64,000 nucleotides of DNA from Raineyella sp. LH-20 (GTDB lineage Bacteria > Actinomycetota > Actinomycetes > Propionibacteriales > Propionibacteriaceae), in the NCBI RefSeq assembly GCF_033110965.1, contig NZ_CP137003.1:3286001-3350000 (forward strand), given 5' to 3'. Below are positions 44,119-54,565 of the stretch, piece by piece. Below the pieces are notes generated by a model. The model was not told the origin of the DNA. It searched no databases and saw nothing but the letters and a program-made list of their open reading frames with translations. A program made the translations under genes and the position numbers. The first letter of the stretch is position 1. Each line of letters opens with the position of its first letter.

Positions 44119-45370
44119 GTCGGTGACCAGGTTCAGCCCGATCGACAGGGCGCTGGAGGAGTTGCGGCAGGGTCGTCCGGTGCTCGTCCTGGACGACGAG
44201 GACCGGGAGAACGAGGGGGACATCATCCTCTCGGCGCAGACCCTCACCGAGGAGTGGCTCGGCTGGACCATCCGGCACTCGTCGGGCTACCTGTGCGCGC
44301 CGATGTCACGGGACCGCGCCGACGCGCTCGAGCTGCCGCTGATGGTCTCCCGCAACACCGACCCGCTGCGCACCGCCTACACGGTCTCCTGTGACGCGGC
44401 GACCGGGGTCACCACCGGCATCTCCGCGCACGACCGGACCCGTACGCTGCACGTGCTCGCCGACCCCGAGTCGGGGCCGGCCGCGCTGATCCGCCCCGGC
44501 CACATCCTCCCGCTGCGGGCCCGCGATGGTGGCGTCCTGGAGCGACGTGGCCACACCGAGGCCGCCGTCGACCTGTGCCGGCTGGCCGGTCTGGAGCCGG
44601 TCGGCGCGATCGGCGAACTGGTGCACGACGACGGCTCGATGATGCGTACGCCCGACGTCCTTGCCCTGGGCGCGGCCGAGGGCCTGGCGGTGATCACCAT
44701 CGCCGAGCTGGCCAGCTGGCGGGAGACCCACGATCGGGTCCGGCGCGACGCGATGACCCGGCTGCCCACCGCGCAGGGCGAGTTCACCGTGGTCGGCTAC
44801 CTCGATCTGCAGACCGGGGCCGAGCACGTGGCGCTGATCAGCCCGCGCGGGCTGCGCGGCCGCGACGGCAGCGTGCCGGCCGTCCGGGTGCACTCCGAAT
44901 GCCTGACCGGCGACGTCTTCGGCTCGCTGCGCTGCGACTGCGGACCCCAGCTCCAGCAGTCCCTCGCCACGGTGGCCGAACAGGGCGGCGCCGTCGTCTA
45001 TCTACGCGGGCACGAGGGCCGCGGGGTGGGCCTGCTCGCCAAGCTGCAGGCCTATCACCTGCAGGACGAGGGGCTCGACACGGTCGACGCGCAGACCCGC
45101 CTCGGGCTGCCGGTCGACGACCGCGAGTACGGCGCCGCCGCAGCGATCCTGTACGACCTCGGAGTGACCCGGCTGGAGTTGATGACCAACAACCCGGACA
45201 AGGTCCGCGCCCTGCGGACCGCCGGGATCGAGGTCACCGCGGTCGCCCCGTCGTGGACCCAGCCGACGCCCGACAACGAGTTCTATCTGCGCACCAAGCG
45301 CGACCGCATGGGCCACCGCATCCTGCTGGACGGTGTGCCGCACTCCATCGCCACCCCCCAGGAGGTCTGA
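44111..45370 (+). CDS. ribBA: 3,4-dihydroxy-2-butanone-4-phosphate synthase / GTP cyclohydrolase II
   Basis: 419-residue fusion supplying both precursors of lumazine. RibB half (about 1-205): DDEDRENEGDII, TGISAHDR and GGVLERRGHTEAAVDL. RibA half (about 206-419): VHSECLTGDVFGSLRCDCG with three Cys zinc ligands, RGHEGRGVGL and LGLPVDDREYG, all intact, so both halves should be active. ATG 44111 overlaps the ribE stop by 8 nt with GGAGGAG upstream. Confidence 0.96.
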   Translation: MSESVTRFSPIDRALEELRQGRPVLVLDDEDRENEGDIILSAQTLTEEWLGWTIRHSSGYLCAPMSRDRADALELPLMVSRNTDPLRTAYTVSCDAATGVTTGISAHDRTRTLHVLADPESGPAALIRPGHILPLRARDGGVLERRGHTEAAVDLCRLAGLEPVGAIGELVHDDGSMMRTPDVLALGAAEGLAVITIAELASWRETHDRVRRDAMTRLPTAQGEFTVVGYLDLQTGAEHVALISPRGLRGRDGSVPAVRVHSECLTGDVFGSLRCDCGPQLQQSLATVAEQGGAVVYLRGHEGRGVGLLAKLQAYHLQDEGLDTVDAQTRLGLPVDDREYGAAAAILYDLGVTRLELMTNNPDKVRALRTAGIEVTAVAPSWTQPTPDNEFYLRTKRDRMGHRILLDGVPHSIATPQEV

Positions 45371-45371
45371 C

Positions 45372-45851
45372 ATGGCCGGTTTCGGCTCCCCGCACATCAC
45401 CGCGAACGGCACCGGACGGCGGGTCGCCGTGGTGGGCGCGCAGTGGTACCCAGAGGTCACCGATCAGATGGTCGCCCGCGCCACCGCCGCCCTGGCGGAG
45501 CACGGGGTCAGCGACATCACCGTCGTCCGGGTGCCCGGCACCTTCGAACTGCCGGTCGTCTGCCGGCGCCTCGCCGACCGCTTCGACGGGCTGGTGGCGC
45601 TCGGCGTCGTCGTCCGCGGCGGCACGCCGCACTTCGACTACGTCTGCGAGGCGGCCACGATCGGCCTGACCCAGGTCGCCGTCGACACCGGCGTCCCGGT
45701 CGGCTTCGGCGTGCTCACCTGCGACGACGAACAGCAGGCGCTGGACCGGGCCGGCCTGCCCGACTCGACCGAGGACAAGGGCTACGAGGCGAGCATCGCC
45801 GTGCTGGCCACGCTGGACGCCCTCGACGCGGTGCCGGCCGGCCGCGACTGA
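45372..45851 (+). CDS. ribH: 6,7-dimethyl-8-ribityllumazine synthase
   Basis: 159-residue capsid-forming enzyme, penultimate step of riboflavin synthesis. GAQWYPEVTDQMV, VRVPGTFELPVV and GVVVRGGTPHFDYVCEA are characteristic; RGG replaces the commoner RGE/RGD before TPHFD. GGAGG overlaps the ribBA stop, 1 nt before this ATG region, so translation is coupled. Last gene of the operon. Confidence 0.95.
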   Translation: MAGFGSPHITANGTGRRVAVVGAQWYPEVTDQMVARATAALAEHGVSDITVVRVPGTFELPVVCRRLADRFDGLVALGVVVRGGTPHFDYVCEAATIGLTQVAVDTGVPVGFGVLTCDDEQQALDRAGLPDSTEDKGYEASIAVLATLDALDAVPAGRD

Positions 45852-45862
45852 CCCCGGTCCCG

Positions 45863-45952
45863 CAGACGACCATCGGCCTGCGCACGATCATCGGCCCGCG
45901 CACGATCATCGGCCCGCGCACGATCATCGGCCCGCGCACGACCATCGGCCGG
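45863..45952. repeat. 18-bp tandem repeat after ribH (about 5 copies)
   Basis: CGCACGATCATCGGCCCG at 45881, 45899 and 45917, with degenerate copies at 45863 and 45935. The final copy supplies the left arm of the terminator at 45943-45984. The array lies just after the ribH stop but does not include it. Confidence 0.9.
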
Positions 45953-45984
45953 CCCCGTCCCCCGAGGGACAGGACCGGCCGATG
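45943..45984. terminator. Convergent terminator between ribH and gdhA
   Basis: CATCGGCCGG (45943-45952) pairs with CCGGCCGATG (45975-45984); inside, GTCCC (45957-45961) pairs with GGGAC (45966-45970). It serves ribH on the plus strand and gdhA on the minus strand. Confidence 0.75.
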
Positions 45985-46046
45985 TGGTCGAGCGGGGTGG
46001 TCGGCCGGCGACGGCGTACGTACGCCACCGCCGGTCGACCGGCGGA

Positions 46047-47420
<1,374 letters not shown>

Positions 47421-47488
47421 TCACCGGGCGAATCGAGGTACGCCGACGCCTCTCCCGTTGCGTCGCGTACGACCGGACCTGCTGTCCG

Positions 47489-48748
47489 TTATCGCGCCGT
47501 TGCGGCCAACTGGCCGCACGCTCCGTCGATCTCGCGACCGCGGGTGTCCCGGATGGTCACCGGGACGCCGTGGGCCTCCAGCCGACGGACGAACTCCTGC
47601 TCGTCGTGGCGGCGCGACGCCGTCCACTTCGACCCAGGGGTCGGATTCAGTGGGATCAGGTTCACGTGGAACCAGCCCCAGTCGCCCCGCTTCTTGAGCT
47701 CACGGGCGAGTCGGTCGGCACGTTCGGCCTGATCGTTGACGTTGCGGATGAGCGCGTATTCGATCGAGACACGACGCTTCGTCGCCCGCGCATAACGCCA
47801 GGCGGCATCCACAGCCTCCGCGACCCGCCACCGATTGTTGATCGGCACGAGGTCGTTACGCAATTCGTCGTCCGGAGCGTGCAGCGACAGGGCGAGGGTG
47901 ACCGGCAGGCCCTCCTCGGCGAGCTTGTCGATCCCGGGCACCAGGCCGACGGTCGACACGGTGATCCCCCGCGCACTCATCCCCAGCCCGTCGGGCTGGT
48001 CGGCCAGCAGCGTACGGATCGCGCGGATGACCGTGGCGTAGTTCGCCAGCGGCTCGCCCATGCCCATGAACACGACGTTGCTGACCCGGCCGGTCGCTCC
48101 GGGGATCTCCCCCGCCGCGAGGCGCGCGTTGGCGTCGACGATCTGCGCCACGATCTCGGCCGCGCTGAGGTTGCGCTGCAGGCCGCCCTGGCCGGTGGCG
48201 CAGAATGGGCAGGCCATCCCGCAACCCGCCTGGGAGGAAACACACACGGTCGTACGTGCCGCAGATCCCCCCGAGGCGGGGTAGTGCATCAGGACCGACT
48301 CGACCATCGACCCGTCGTGCAGCTTCCAGAGCGTCTTGACCGTGGTCCCGGCGTCGGCAGTCAGCGCGCTGACCTCCTCCAGCAGCGGCGGGAACAGGGC
48401 GTCGGCGATCTCCTGGCGCCGGCCCGCCGGGATGTCGGTCCAGTCGGCCGGGTCCGCGGTGGAGTGGACGAACCAGTGCCGGGACAGCTGCTGGGCGCGG
48501 AACGCCGGCAGGCCCAGCGCGGCGACGGCGGCCTTGCGCTCCTCGACGCTCAGGTCCGCCCAGTGCACCGGCGGTTTCCCGCGGCGCGGCGCGGCGAACA
48601 CCAACTGCGGGTGCGCACGCGGTCCCGGGTCCGACACCGACGGTTCGCCGGCCGCGCGGTCTCCGTCCGGGCGTACGTCCTGTCCGGGCGCGGCGGCAGC
48701 GTCGGGCGAGGCAGCGTCGGGCGAGGCAGTGGGTCGAGAGGAGGTCAC
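47489..48748 (-). CDS. rlmN: Dual-specificity RNA methyltransferase RlmN
   Basis: 419-residue radical SAM enzyme that methylates A2503 of 23S rRNA and A37 of some tRNAs. The cluster motif [20 protein letters not shown] contains CxxxCxx[17 protein letters not shown] and the C-terminal [19 protein letters not shown] with the methyl-carrying Cys are present. Residues 1-40 are an Ala/Pro/Asp-rich extension with a repeated SPDAA. GTG start lies 3 nt after the cdsA stop. Confidence 0.95.
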   Translation of the reverse strand: MTSSRPTASPDAASPDAAAAPGQDVRPDGDRAAGEPSVSDPGPRAHPQLVFAAPRRGKPPVHWADLSVEERKAAVAALGLPAFRAQQLSRHWFVHSTADPADWTDIPAGRRQEIADALFPPLLEEVSALTADAGTTVKTLWKLHDGSMVESVLMHYPASGGSAARTTVCVSSQAGCGMACPFCATGQGGLQRNLSAAEIVAQIVDANARLAAGEIPGATGRVSNVVFMGMGEPLANYATVIRAIRTLLADQPDGLGMSARGITVSTVGLVPGIDKLAEEGLPVTLALSLHAPDDELRNDLVPINNRWRVAEAVDAAWRYARATKRRVSIEYALIRNVNDQAERADRLARELKKRGDWGWFHVNLIPLNPTPGSKWTASRRHDEQEFVRRLEAHGVPVTIRDTRGREIDGACGQLAATAR

Positions 48749-48751
48749 GGG

Positions 48752-49654
48752 TCAGGCTCCGGGGATGAGGAAATGCATGAGGATCCAGGCGGTCGGCGCG
48801 GACAGCAGCATCGCGTCGATCCGGTCGGTGACGCCGCCATGGCCGGGCAGGAAGTCGCCCATGTCCTTGATGCCCAGGTCGCGCTTGATCAGCGATTCGA
48901 CCAGGTCACCCAGGATGGCCGCCCCGACGAGGACGACACCGATCAACGCTCCGACCCACCAGGTGCTGCCGAGGACGAAATGGCCGACCAACGTGCCGAA
49001 TGCGGTCCCCAGGACGACCGACCCGACGAACCCTTCCCAGGTCTTCTTCGGGCTGATCGTGGGCGCCATCGGGTGGCGGCCGAGGAGCACGCCGGCGACG
49101 TACCCGCCGGTGTCGGAGCAGATCACCGTACCCAGCCACAGGAAGACCCGGGCGGCACCGGAGTCCTCCCCCACCAGCAGGCTGGCGAACGCACCCATCA
49201 CCGGCAGGTAGGCGATGATCAGCATGCTCGCCGCGGTGTCCTTGATGAACCCCTCAGCGCCGCGAGGGATGCGGACCAGGAACGCTGCCAGCACCGTGGC
49301 ACCGAGGCACACCAGCAGGTAGGTGGCCGCGTGCCGGGTGGTCTGGGTGAGGATCAGGTACGAGCCGGCCATCATCGCGATCAGGCCGACCTCGATGACG
49401 AGGATCGCCGACGTCATCCCCACCTTGCGCAGGGCTTGGTGCACCTCCACCGCGGCCATCCCGATCAGGGTCGCGGCGAGGATGACGAAGCCCGGCAACC
49501 ACCACAGCAGACTGGCGATGAGGATCCCCGCCAGGACGACCCCCACGGTGATGGCGGCCGGAAGATTCCGGCCGGCCCGCCCCGATCCGGGAACGGGCGT
49601 GCCGTTCGCCGGACCGGGCCGCAGAGAGCCGGACGGTGACCCCGAGTCCGACAA
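48752..49654 (-). CDS. cdsA: Phosphatidate cytidylyltransferase (CDP-diacylglycerol synthase)
   Basis: 300-residue integral membrane enzyme making CDP-diacylglycerol for phospholipids. Seven to eight hydrophobic spans follow a 35-residue polar N-terminus. The C-terminal signature includes GDLVESLIKRDLGIKDMG and LPGHGGVTDRIDAML. The start is TTG 49654, placed 2 nt after the frr stop with GAGGT upstream; no ATG or GTG is available before the first TM that fits better. frr-cdsA-rlmN is a standard order. Confidence 0.93.
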   Translation of the reverse strand: MSDSGSPSGSLRPGPANGTPVPGSGRAGRNLPAAITVGVVLAGILIASLLWWLPGFVILAATLIGMAAVEVHQALRKVGMTSAILVIEVGLIAMMAGSYLILTQTTRHAATYLLVCLGATVLAAFLVRIPRGAEGFIKDTAASMLIIAYLPVMGAFASLLVGEDSGAARVFLWLGTVICSDTGGYVAGVLLGRHPMAPTISPKKTWEGFVGSVVLGTAFGTLVGHFVLGSTWWVGALIGVVLVGAAILGDLVESLIKRDLGIKDMGDFLPGHGGVTDRIDAMLLSAPTAWILMHFLIPGA

Positions 49655-49656
49655 GG

Positions 49657-50214
49657 TCAGACCTCGAGCAATTCTGCCTCTTTGGCCTTCAGCAGCTCGT
49701 CGATCTGGTCGGTGTACTTCTTGGTGGTCTTCTCCAGCTCGGCCTCGGCGCGCTTGCCCTCGTCCTCGCCGATCTCCTTGTCCTTGACCAGCTTGTCGAT
49801 GGCCTCCTTGGCGGCCCGGCGGGAGTTGCGTACGGAGACCTTGGCGTCCTCGGCCTTCGTCTTGGCGACCTTGGTGTACTCCTTGCGCCGCTCGGCAGTC
49901 AGCTCGGGCAGCACACAACGGATCGAGATGCCGTCGTTGGACGGGTTGACGCCGAGGTCGGAGTCACGGATGGCCTTCTCCACGGCGTTGACCGCACTGC
50001 GGTCGTACGGCGTGATCAGGATCATCCGCGCCTCGGGCACGGTGAACGAGGCCAGCTGCTGCAGCGGCGTCGGCGTGCCGTAGTACTCGGCGGTCAGCTT
50101 GTTGAACATCGCAGGATGGGCCCGCCCGGTCCGGATGGCGGCGAACTCCTCCTTGGCGAACTCGACTGCATGGTCCATCTTGGACTTCGCTTCGGTGGTG
50201 ATGTCGCCGATCAC
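49657..50214 (-). CDS. frr: Ribosome recycling factor
   Basis: 185-residue tRNA-mimic that splits post-termination ribosomes together with EF-G. EFAAIRTGRAHPAMFNKL, VNPSNDGISIRCVLPELTAERRKEY and NSRRAAKEAIDKLVKDKEIGEDE are diagnostic. AAAGGAAC lies before the ATG. It follows pyrH after a terminator-like hairpin and is coupled to cdsA. Confidence 0.97.
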   Translation of the reverse strand: MIGDITTEAKSKMDHAVEFAKEEFAAIRTGRAHPAMFNKLTAEYYGTPTPLQQLASFTVPEARMILITPYDRSAVNAVEKAIRDSDLGVNPSNDGISIRCVLPELTAERRKEYTKVAKTKAEDAKVSVRNSRRAAKEAIDKLVKDKEIGEDEGKRAEAELEKTTKKYTDQIDELLKAKEAELLEV

Positions 50215-50333
50215 GAGGGGGTTCCTTTCTGCTTGCGGCGGAGGTGCCGCGTGTCGGGGCGGCCGGTCCCGGGGGAACGGGAACGGCCGAGCCGCAGGAT
50301 GTCGGATGGCTGCGGCCGGTCCAGTCTCTCAGA

Positions 50334-50356
50334 GCGCCCGTCGCGATGACGGGCGC
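50334..50356 (-). terminator. Hairpin after pyrH
   Basis: GCGCCCGTC (50334-50342) pairs with GACGGGCGC (50348-50356) over a 5-nt loop, 7 nt past the pyrH stop. frr probably has its own promoter in the remaining 119 nt. Confidence 0.7.
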
Positions 50357-50362
50357 CGCGCG

Positions 50363-51073
50363 TCACTTGTGGACTACAGTACCGATCCGCTCGCCGTTCA
50401 CCACGCGCATGATGTTGCCCTCGGTGTTGAGGTTGAAGAAGATCATCGGCAGATCGTTGTCGCGGGCGAGGCTGACGGCCGCCGCGTCGGCGACCTTGAG
50501 GTCGCGGGCGAGGTACTCGTCGTACGTCAGTTCGTCGTACTTCGCGGCGTGGGAGTTCGTCTTCGGATCGCAGTCGTAGACGCCGTCCACCCCCATCTTG
50601 CCCATCAGCAGCGCATCGACGTGCATCTCCAGACCGCGCTGGGCAGCCACCGTGTCAGTGGAGAAGTACGGCATGCCGGACCCGGCGCCGAAGATCACCA
50701 CCCGGCCCTTCTCCATGTGCCGGTCGGCCCGACGCGGGATGTACGGCTCGGCCACCTGGCGCATTTCGATGGCGGTCTGCACCCGGGTCGGAACGCCGGC
50801 CTGCTCACAGAAGTCCTGCAGCGCCAAGCAGTTCATCACCGTGCCGAGCATGCCCATGTAGTCGGCGCGCTCCCGCTCCATCCCGGCCTGCTGCAACTCG
50901 ACGCCGCGGAAGAAGTTGCCGCCGCCGACCACGATGCACACCTGCACCCCGGCCCGTACGACATCGGCGATCTGGTGGGCGATGGAGTCGACGACCCGCG
51001 GGTCGACGCCGACCTTGCCCCCTCCGAAGGCCTCACCGGACAGCTTCAGCAGGATGCGATGGTACGAGCTCAT
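50363..51073 (-). CDS. pyrH: UMP kinase
   Basis: 236-residue amino-acid-kinase-fold enzyme phosphorylating [44 protein letters not shown] and [18 protein letters not shown] are the expected blocks. ATG 51073 is selected because AGGAG precedes it; a longer frame upstream reads through the tsf terminator region and is not supported. Confidence 0.96.
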   Translation of the reverse strand: MSSYHRILLKLSGEAFGGGKVGVDPRVVDSIAHQIADVVRAGVQVCIVVGGGNFFRGVELQQAGMERERADYMGMLGTVMNCLALQDFCEQAGVPTRVQTAIEMRQVAEPYIPRRADRHMEKGRVVIFGAGSGMPYFSTDTVAAQRGLEMHVDALLMGKMGVDGVYDCDPKTNSHAAKYDELTYDEYLARDLKVADAAAVSLARDNDLPMIFFNLNTEGNIMRVVNGERIGTVVHK

Positions 51074-51171
51074 GGATGGTCTCCTGTCAGGGGCATCGGA
51101 TGCGGGGGCGGGTGCGGTAGCTGAGCCTAGGCGATGCAGGGCGCCCGACGTGACCGGGCCTCCATGCGACA

Positions 51172-51206
51172 ACGTGCGCCACGAGGGAATCCCTCGTGGC
51201 GCACGT
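51172..51206 (-). terminator. Strong terminator after tsf
   Basis: A perfect 16-bp stem, ACGTGCGCCACGAGGG (51172-51187) with 51191-51206, over an AAT loop, 11 nt past the tsf stop. It ends the rpsB-tsf operon. Confidence 0.85.
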
Positions 51207-51216
51207 CGTGGTCGGA

Positions 51217-52032
51217 TCAGGCGCCGGCTTCGAAGCGAACGAAGCGGCTGACCGTCAGGCCGGCCTTCTCGAGCATCGTGCCGACGGTCTCCTTGGTGTC
51301 GGAGACCTCGGACATCTGCTCCAGCAGGACGACATCCTTGAAGAAGCCGTTGACGCGGCCCTCGACGATCCTCGGGATCGCCTTCTCGGGCTTGCCCTCC
51401 TCCTTGGCGATCTCCTCGGCGATGATGCGCTCCTTCTCCACATCCGCCGCCGGGACCTCGTCACGGGTGAGGTACTTCGGCGCCATCACCGCGATCTGCA
51501 TCGAAGTGCGGTGCGCCGTGTCGTCGTTGTCACCCTCGAACTCGACCATCACGCCGACCTGCGGGGGCAGGTCGGAGGAACGACGGTGCATGTAGACGTT
51601 GGTCTTGCCGTCGAAGTACGCCACGTTCTTCAGTTCCAGCTTCTCGCCGATCTTGGCGGCCAGCTCCTGGATGGCCTCCTCGACGGTGTGGCCGTCGGAG
51701 AGCTTCGCAGCGTTGGCAGCGGCGACGTCGCCCGCCTGGGCCGCCTCGACGGCCTCGGCGATGGTGTCGGCGAGGGCGATGAACTCCTCGTTCTTGGCGA
51801 CGAAGTCGGTCTCGGAGCCCAGCTGGATGAGGGCGCCGCCCTTGTTGGCGACCAGACCGTTGGAGGCCTCGCGGTCGGCCCGCTTGGCGGTCTTGGCCTG
51901 GCCGGCGACGCGCAGGATCTCGACGGCCTTCTCGAAATCGCCGTCAGCCTCGGTGAGAGCCTTCTTGGAGTCCATCATCCCGGCGCCAGTGGCGTCGCGG
52001 AGCTTCTTGACGTCTGCTGCAGTGATTGCCAT
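51217..52032 (-). CDS. tsf: Elongation factor Ts
   Basis: 271-residue nucleotide exchange factor for EF-Tu. [20 protein letters not shown] and [18 protein letters not shown] form the N-terminal UBA-like domain; [13 protein letters not shown] marks the core. Length and order match the family. It lies 36 nt after rpsB in the conserved rpsB-tsf pair, with AGGACCGAGGAAC upstream of the ATG. Confidence 0.97.
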   Translation of the reverse strand: MAITAADVKKLRDATGAGMMDSKKALTEADGDFEKAVEILRVAGQAKTAKRADREASNGLVANKGGALIQLGSETDFVAKNEEFIALADTIAEAVEAAQAGDVAAANAAKLSDGHTVEEAIQELAAKIGEKLELKNVAYFDGKTNVYMHRRSSDLPPQVGVMVEFEGDNDDTAHRTSMQIAVMAPKYLTRDEVPAADVEKERIIAEEIAKEEGKPEKAIPRIVEGRVNGFFKDVVLLEQMSEVSDTKETVGTMLEKAGLTVSRFVRFEAGA

Positions 52033-52068
52033 CTGTTCCTCGGTCCTTCTGCGATTGTGCGGGTGGGA

Positions 52069-52962
52069 TCACTCGTTGTCGGTGGCGGGCGCCTCAGCGG
52101 CGGGCTCGGCAGGAGCGGCGGGCTTCACGTCGGTCTCGGCGGCCTCAGCGGTCTCGGCGGCCGGAGCGGCAGGCTTGACCTCGACCGGGGCGGCCGGCTC
52201 GGTGGCGTTGAGCAGCTCCTTCTCCCACTCGGCCATCGGCTCGGCGGCCTCGGCGGTGGTGGCCTCACCGGAGGAACGCGACACCAGGCCGTCGGCGACG
52301 GCGTCGGCGATCACCCGGGTGAGCAGCGAGACGGAACGGATCGAGTCGTCGTTGCCCGGGATGGCGTAGTCGACCTCGTCGGGGTCGCAGTTGGTGTCGA
52401 GGATCGCAACGACCGGGATGCGGAGCTTGCGGGCCTCGTCGACGCCGAGGTGCTCCTTCTTGGTGTCGACGATCCAGACCGCCTGCGGGGTGCGGGTCAT
52501 GTCCCGGATGCCGCCGAGGTCCTTCTCCAGCTTGTCCTTCTCGCGGGACAGGCCGAGGAGCTCCTTCTTGGTGAGGCCGGAGCCCTGCACCTTCTCGAAG
52601 TCCATCGCCTCCAGTTCCTTCATCCGCGCGATCCGCTTGGAGATGGTCTGGAAGTTGGTGAGCATGCCGCCCAGCCAGCGCTGGTTCACGTAGGGCATGC
52701 CGACGCGGGTGGCCTGCTGGGCGATGGCCTCCTGGGCCTGCTTCTTGGTGCCGACGAAGAGCACCTGACCGCCGCGGGCGACGGTCTCCTTGACGAAGGC
52801 GTACGCCTTGTCGATGTACTTGAGCGACTGCTGCAGATCGATGATGTAGATGCCGTTGCGCTCGTTGAAGATGAAGCGCTTCATCTTCGGGTTCCAACGA
52901 CGGGTCTGGTGCCCGAAGTGGACACCGTTCTCGAGCAGCTCGCGGGCAGTCACGACGGCCAT
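52069..52962 (-). CDS. rpsB: 30S ribosomal protein S2
   Basis: 297 residues. [40 protein letters not shown] and [18 protein letters not shown] are S2 hallmarks. The C-terminal about 55 residues are an Ala/Pro/Glu/Thr-rich tail ([19 protein letters not shown]), often seen in actinobacteria. AAGGAGG precedes ATG 52962. A hairpin and a -10 candidate lie upstream. Confidence 0.97.
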   Translation of the reverse strand: MAVVTARELLENGVHFGHQTRRWNPKMKRFIFNERNGIYIIDLQQSLKYIDKAYAFVKETVARGGQVLFVGTKKQAQEAIAQQATRVGMPYVNQRWLGGMLTNFQTISKRIARMKELEAMDFEKVQGSGLTKKELLGLSREKDKLEKDLGGIRDMTRTPQAVWIVDTKKEHLGVDEARKLRIPVVAILDTNCDPDEVDYAIPGNDDSIRSVSLLTRVIADAVADGLVSRSSGEATTAEAAEPMAEWEKELLNATEPAAPVEVKPAAPAAETAEAAETDVKPAAPAEPAAEAPATDNE

Positions 52963-53006
52963 GGCCGTTCCTCCTTGTGGCGCGACGAAGCGCCGACGGT
53001 TGTTCC

Positions 53007-53025
53007 GGTGCCGACCTTCGGCACC
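53007..53025 (-). promoter_or_regulatory. Hairpin in the rpsB leader
   Basis: GGTGCCGA (53007-53014) pairs with TCGGCACC (53018-53025) across 3 nt, 45 nt before the rpsB ATG. It could be part of an S2 autoregulatory leader, by analogy with other bacteria; not shown here. Confidence 0.45.
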
Positions 53026-53152
53026 GCCTGATGCAGTCACGTCCTCACCCACGAGGGACCGTACGGGACGCCCGGCCCACCACGCCGAAGCGCGGCATCC
53101 ACCGGTGGGACTGCATGCGAAGTCACCCCGAAAGGTTCGAGGTGCTGCCAGC

Positions 53153-53158
53153 AGTCTA
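53153..53158 (-). promoter_or_regulatory. -10 candidate of the rpsB-tsf operon
   Basis: TAGACT on the minus strand, about 190 nt before rpsB; no clear -35. The implied leader is long enough to hold regulatory structure. Confidence 0.4.
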
Positions 53159-53369
53159 GGGCGGGCCCGGCAACGATGCCACTCGGGCCCGGGGCGTACG
53201 ACGGGGTGCAGGTCGGGCGGGTCATTGGGGCCCGGCCCCCTTGGCCGCATCTGTGGTGTCCTCCGCCGGCCCTGCCCGATCGTCCACAGGCCGAATCGGA
53301 CCCCGACGAATCGTCCACAGGCCTCCGCGGCCCGGGCGACCCAGCGCCCGGTTGTCCCACCCTGCCCGC

Positions 53370-54521
53370 GTGAGATCACTCCTCCGGCTGCCCCGGCACG
53401 TTCATCTGCCCCGGCATGTTCACCTGGCCCGGCATGTTCACCTGGCCCGGCATGTTCACCTGGCCCGGCACACGCATCTGCTGCGGCAGACGCGCCGTCC
53501 GCGCCCGCCGCGCCCTGCCCGCCCGCTGGGGCTCCTGGCGTGCTGCCTCCTCCTCGGGACCGGGCTGACCACTGCCCTGGCGGCGACCGCGCGGGCCCTT
53601 CCGCTGGCCTCCGGCCCGGAGGGTGTACCGGCCGGGGCCCTCCCGGTGAGCGGACCAGTGGTCCGCCCGTTCGCCCCGCCTCCGGAGCCGTGGCTCGCCG
53701 GCCACCGTGGGGTCGATCTCGCCGCCGAGGTCGGCGCTCCTGTGCTCGCCGCGGCCGCCGGGACCGTCACGTACGCCTCGACCCTCGCCGGCCGGGGCGT
53801 CGTGGTGATCGACCACGGCGCCACCCGCACCACGTACGAGCCGGTGCAGGCGACCGTACGGATCGGCCAGCTCGTCGCGACGGGCGACGTGCTCGGCACC
53901 TTGCAGGCCGGACACCAAGGGTGTCCGGCGGCCGCCTGCCTGCACTGGGGCCTGCGCGAAGGGGTCGACTACCTCGACCCGATGCTGTTGCCGGCCTTGC
54001 CGTCCGGCCCGATGACGCGTCTGGTCGGTAGTGAGGAGGTCACCGCGGCTCGCCGGGAGGCCGCGGCCCGCGCCCTCGCGGCAGCCGCCGGCGCCGCTGC
54101 GCCCGGTGGCACCGCGCCGACGCGAGTGGGCGGCTGGCTGCCGCCGGTGTCCGGGCCGGTGACGTCACCGTTCGGGATGCGGGTGCACCCGGTCACCGGG
54201 GTCCGCAAGCTGCACGACGGGGTGGACTACGGAGCCTCCTGTGGGGTCCCGCTCCGGGCTCCCCTGCCGGGTACCGTCATCGAGGTCGTCCGCCACCCGG
54301 CGTACGGCTGGCGGATCCGGATCGACCACGGCATGGTCGACGGACACCGGCTGATCACCTCGCTGAACCACGCCCGCGGCTACTCGGTGCACACCGGGGA
54401 GACGGTGCAGCGCGGCCAGACGCTGGGCGCGGTCGGGTCGACCGGCCTGTCCACCGGATGCCACCTGCACCTGATGGCGTGGCAGGACGGGGCGCTGGTC
54501 GATCCCAGCCGGCTCGCCTGA
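53370..54521 (+). CDS. Exported M23 peptidase with two LytM domains
   Basis: 383 residues from GTG 53370. An unusual N-terminus of five His-rich hexapeptide repeats (RHVHLA type) precedes a hydrophobic signal ([19 protein letters not shown], about 53-71). Two M23/LytM domains follow: about 108-205 with HRGVD (His112) and LHWG (His192), and about 270-380 with LHDGVD (His282) and HLHL (His365/367). Both keep the HxxxD and HxH/HW-type zinc positions, though the first has HWG instead of HxH and may be inactive. Such proteins cut peptidoglycan cross-links or activate amidases. The start is uncertain, with no clear ribosome binding site. Confidence 0.82.
   Translation: MRSLLRLPRHVHLPRHVHLARHVHLARHVHLARHTHLLRQTRRPRPPRPARPLGLLACCLLLGTGLTTALAATARALPLASGPEGVPAGALPVSGPVVRPFAPPPEPWLAGHRGVDLAAEVGAPVLAAAAGTVTYASTLAGRGVVVIDHGATRTTYEPVQATVRIGQLVATGDVLGTLQAGHQGCPAAACLHWGLREGVDYLDPMLLPALPSGPMTRLVGSEEVTAARREAAARALAAAAGAAAPGGTAPTRVGGWLPPVSGPVTSPFGMRVHPVTGVRKLHDGVDYGASCGVPLRAPLPGTVIEVVRHPAYGWRIRIDHGMVDGHRLITSLNHARGYSVHTGETVQRGQTLGAVGSTGLSTGCHLHLMAWQDGALVDPSRLA
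53391..53480. repeat. 18-bp tandem repeat in the 5' end of the M23 gene (5 copies)
   Basis: GCCCGGCATGTTCACCTG-type units at 53391, 53409, 53427, 53445 and 53463. Being 18 bp, each adds six residues (L-P/A-R-H-V-H type) to the M23 protein N-terminus if that start is used. Outer copies are more diverged. Confidence 0.9.
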
Positions 54522-54530
54522 CGTCCTGGT

Positions 54531-54565
54531 GGGCCTGACATGAGGTCGCCGCTGCGGTCAGGCCC
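54531..54565. terminator. Convergent terminator between the M23 gene and xerC
   Basis: GGGCCTGAC (54531-54539) pairs with GTCAGGCCC (54557-54565) over 17 nt. The right arm includes the xerC stop codon. Confidence 0.6.

Larger units (their letters stand above)
52963..53369. other. Gap between rpsB and the M23 peptidase gene
   Basis: The 407 bp between divergent genes hold the rpsB leader with a hairpin at 53007-53025, a -10-like TAGACT on the minus strand at 53153-53158, and about 200 bp of GC-rich sequence before the M23 gene in which I see no clear promoter. Confidence 0.6.
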
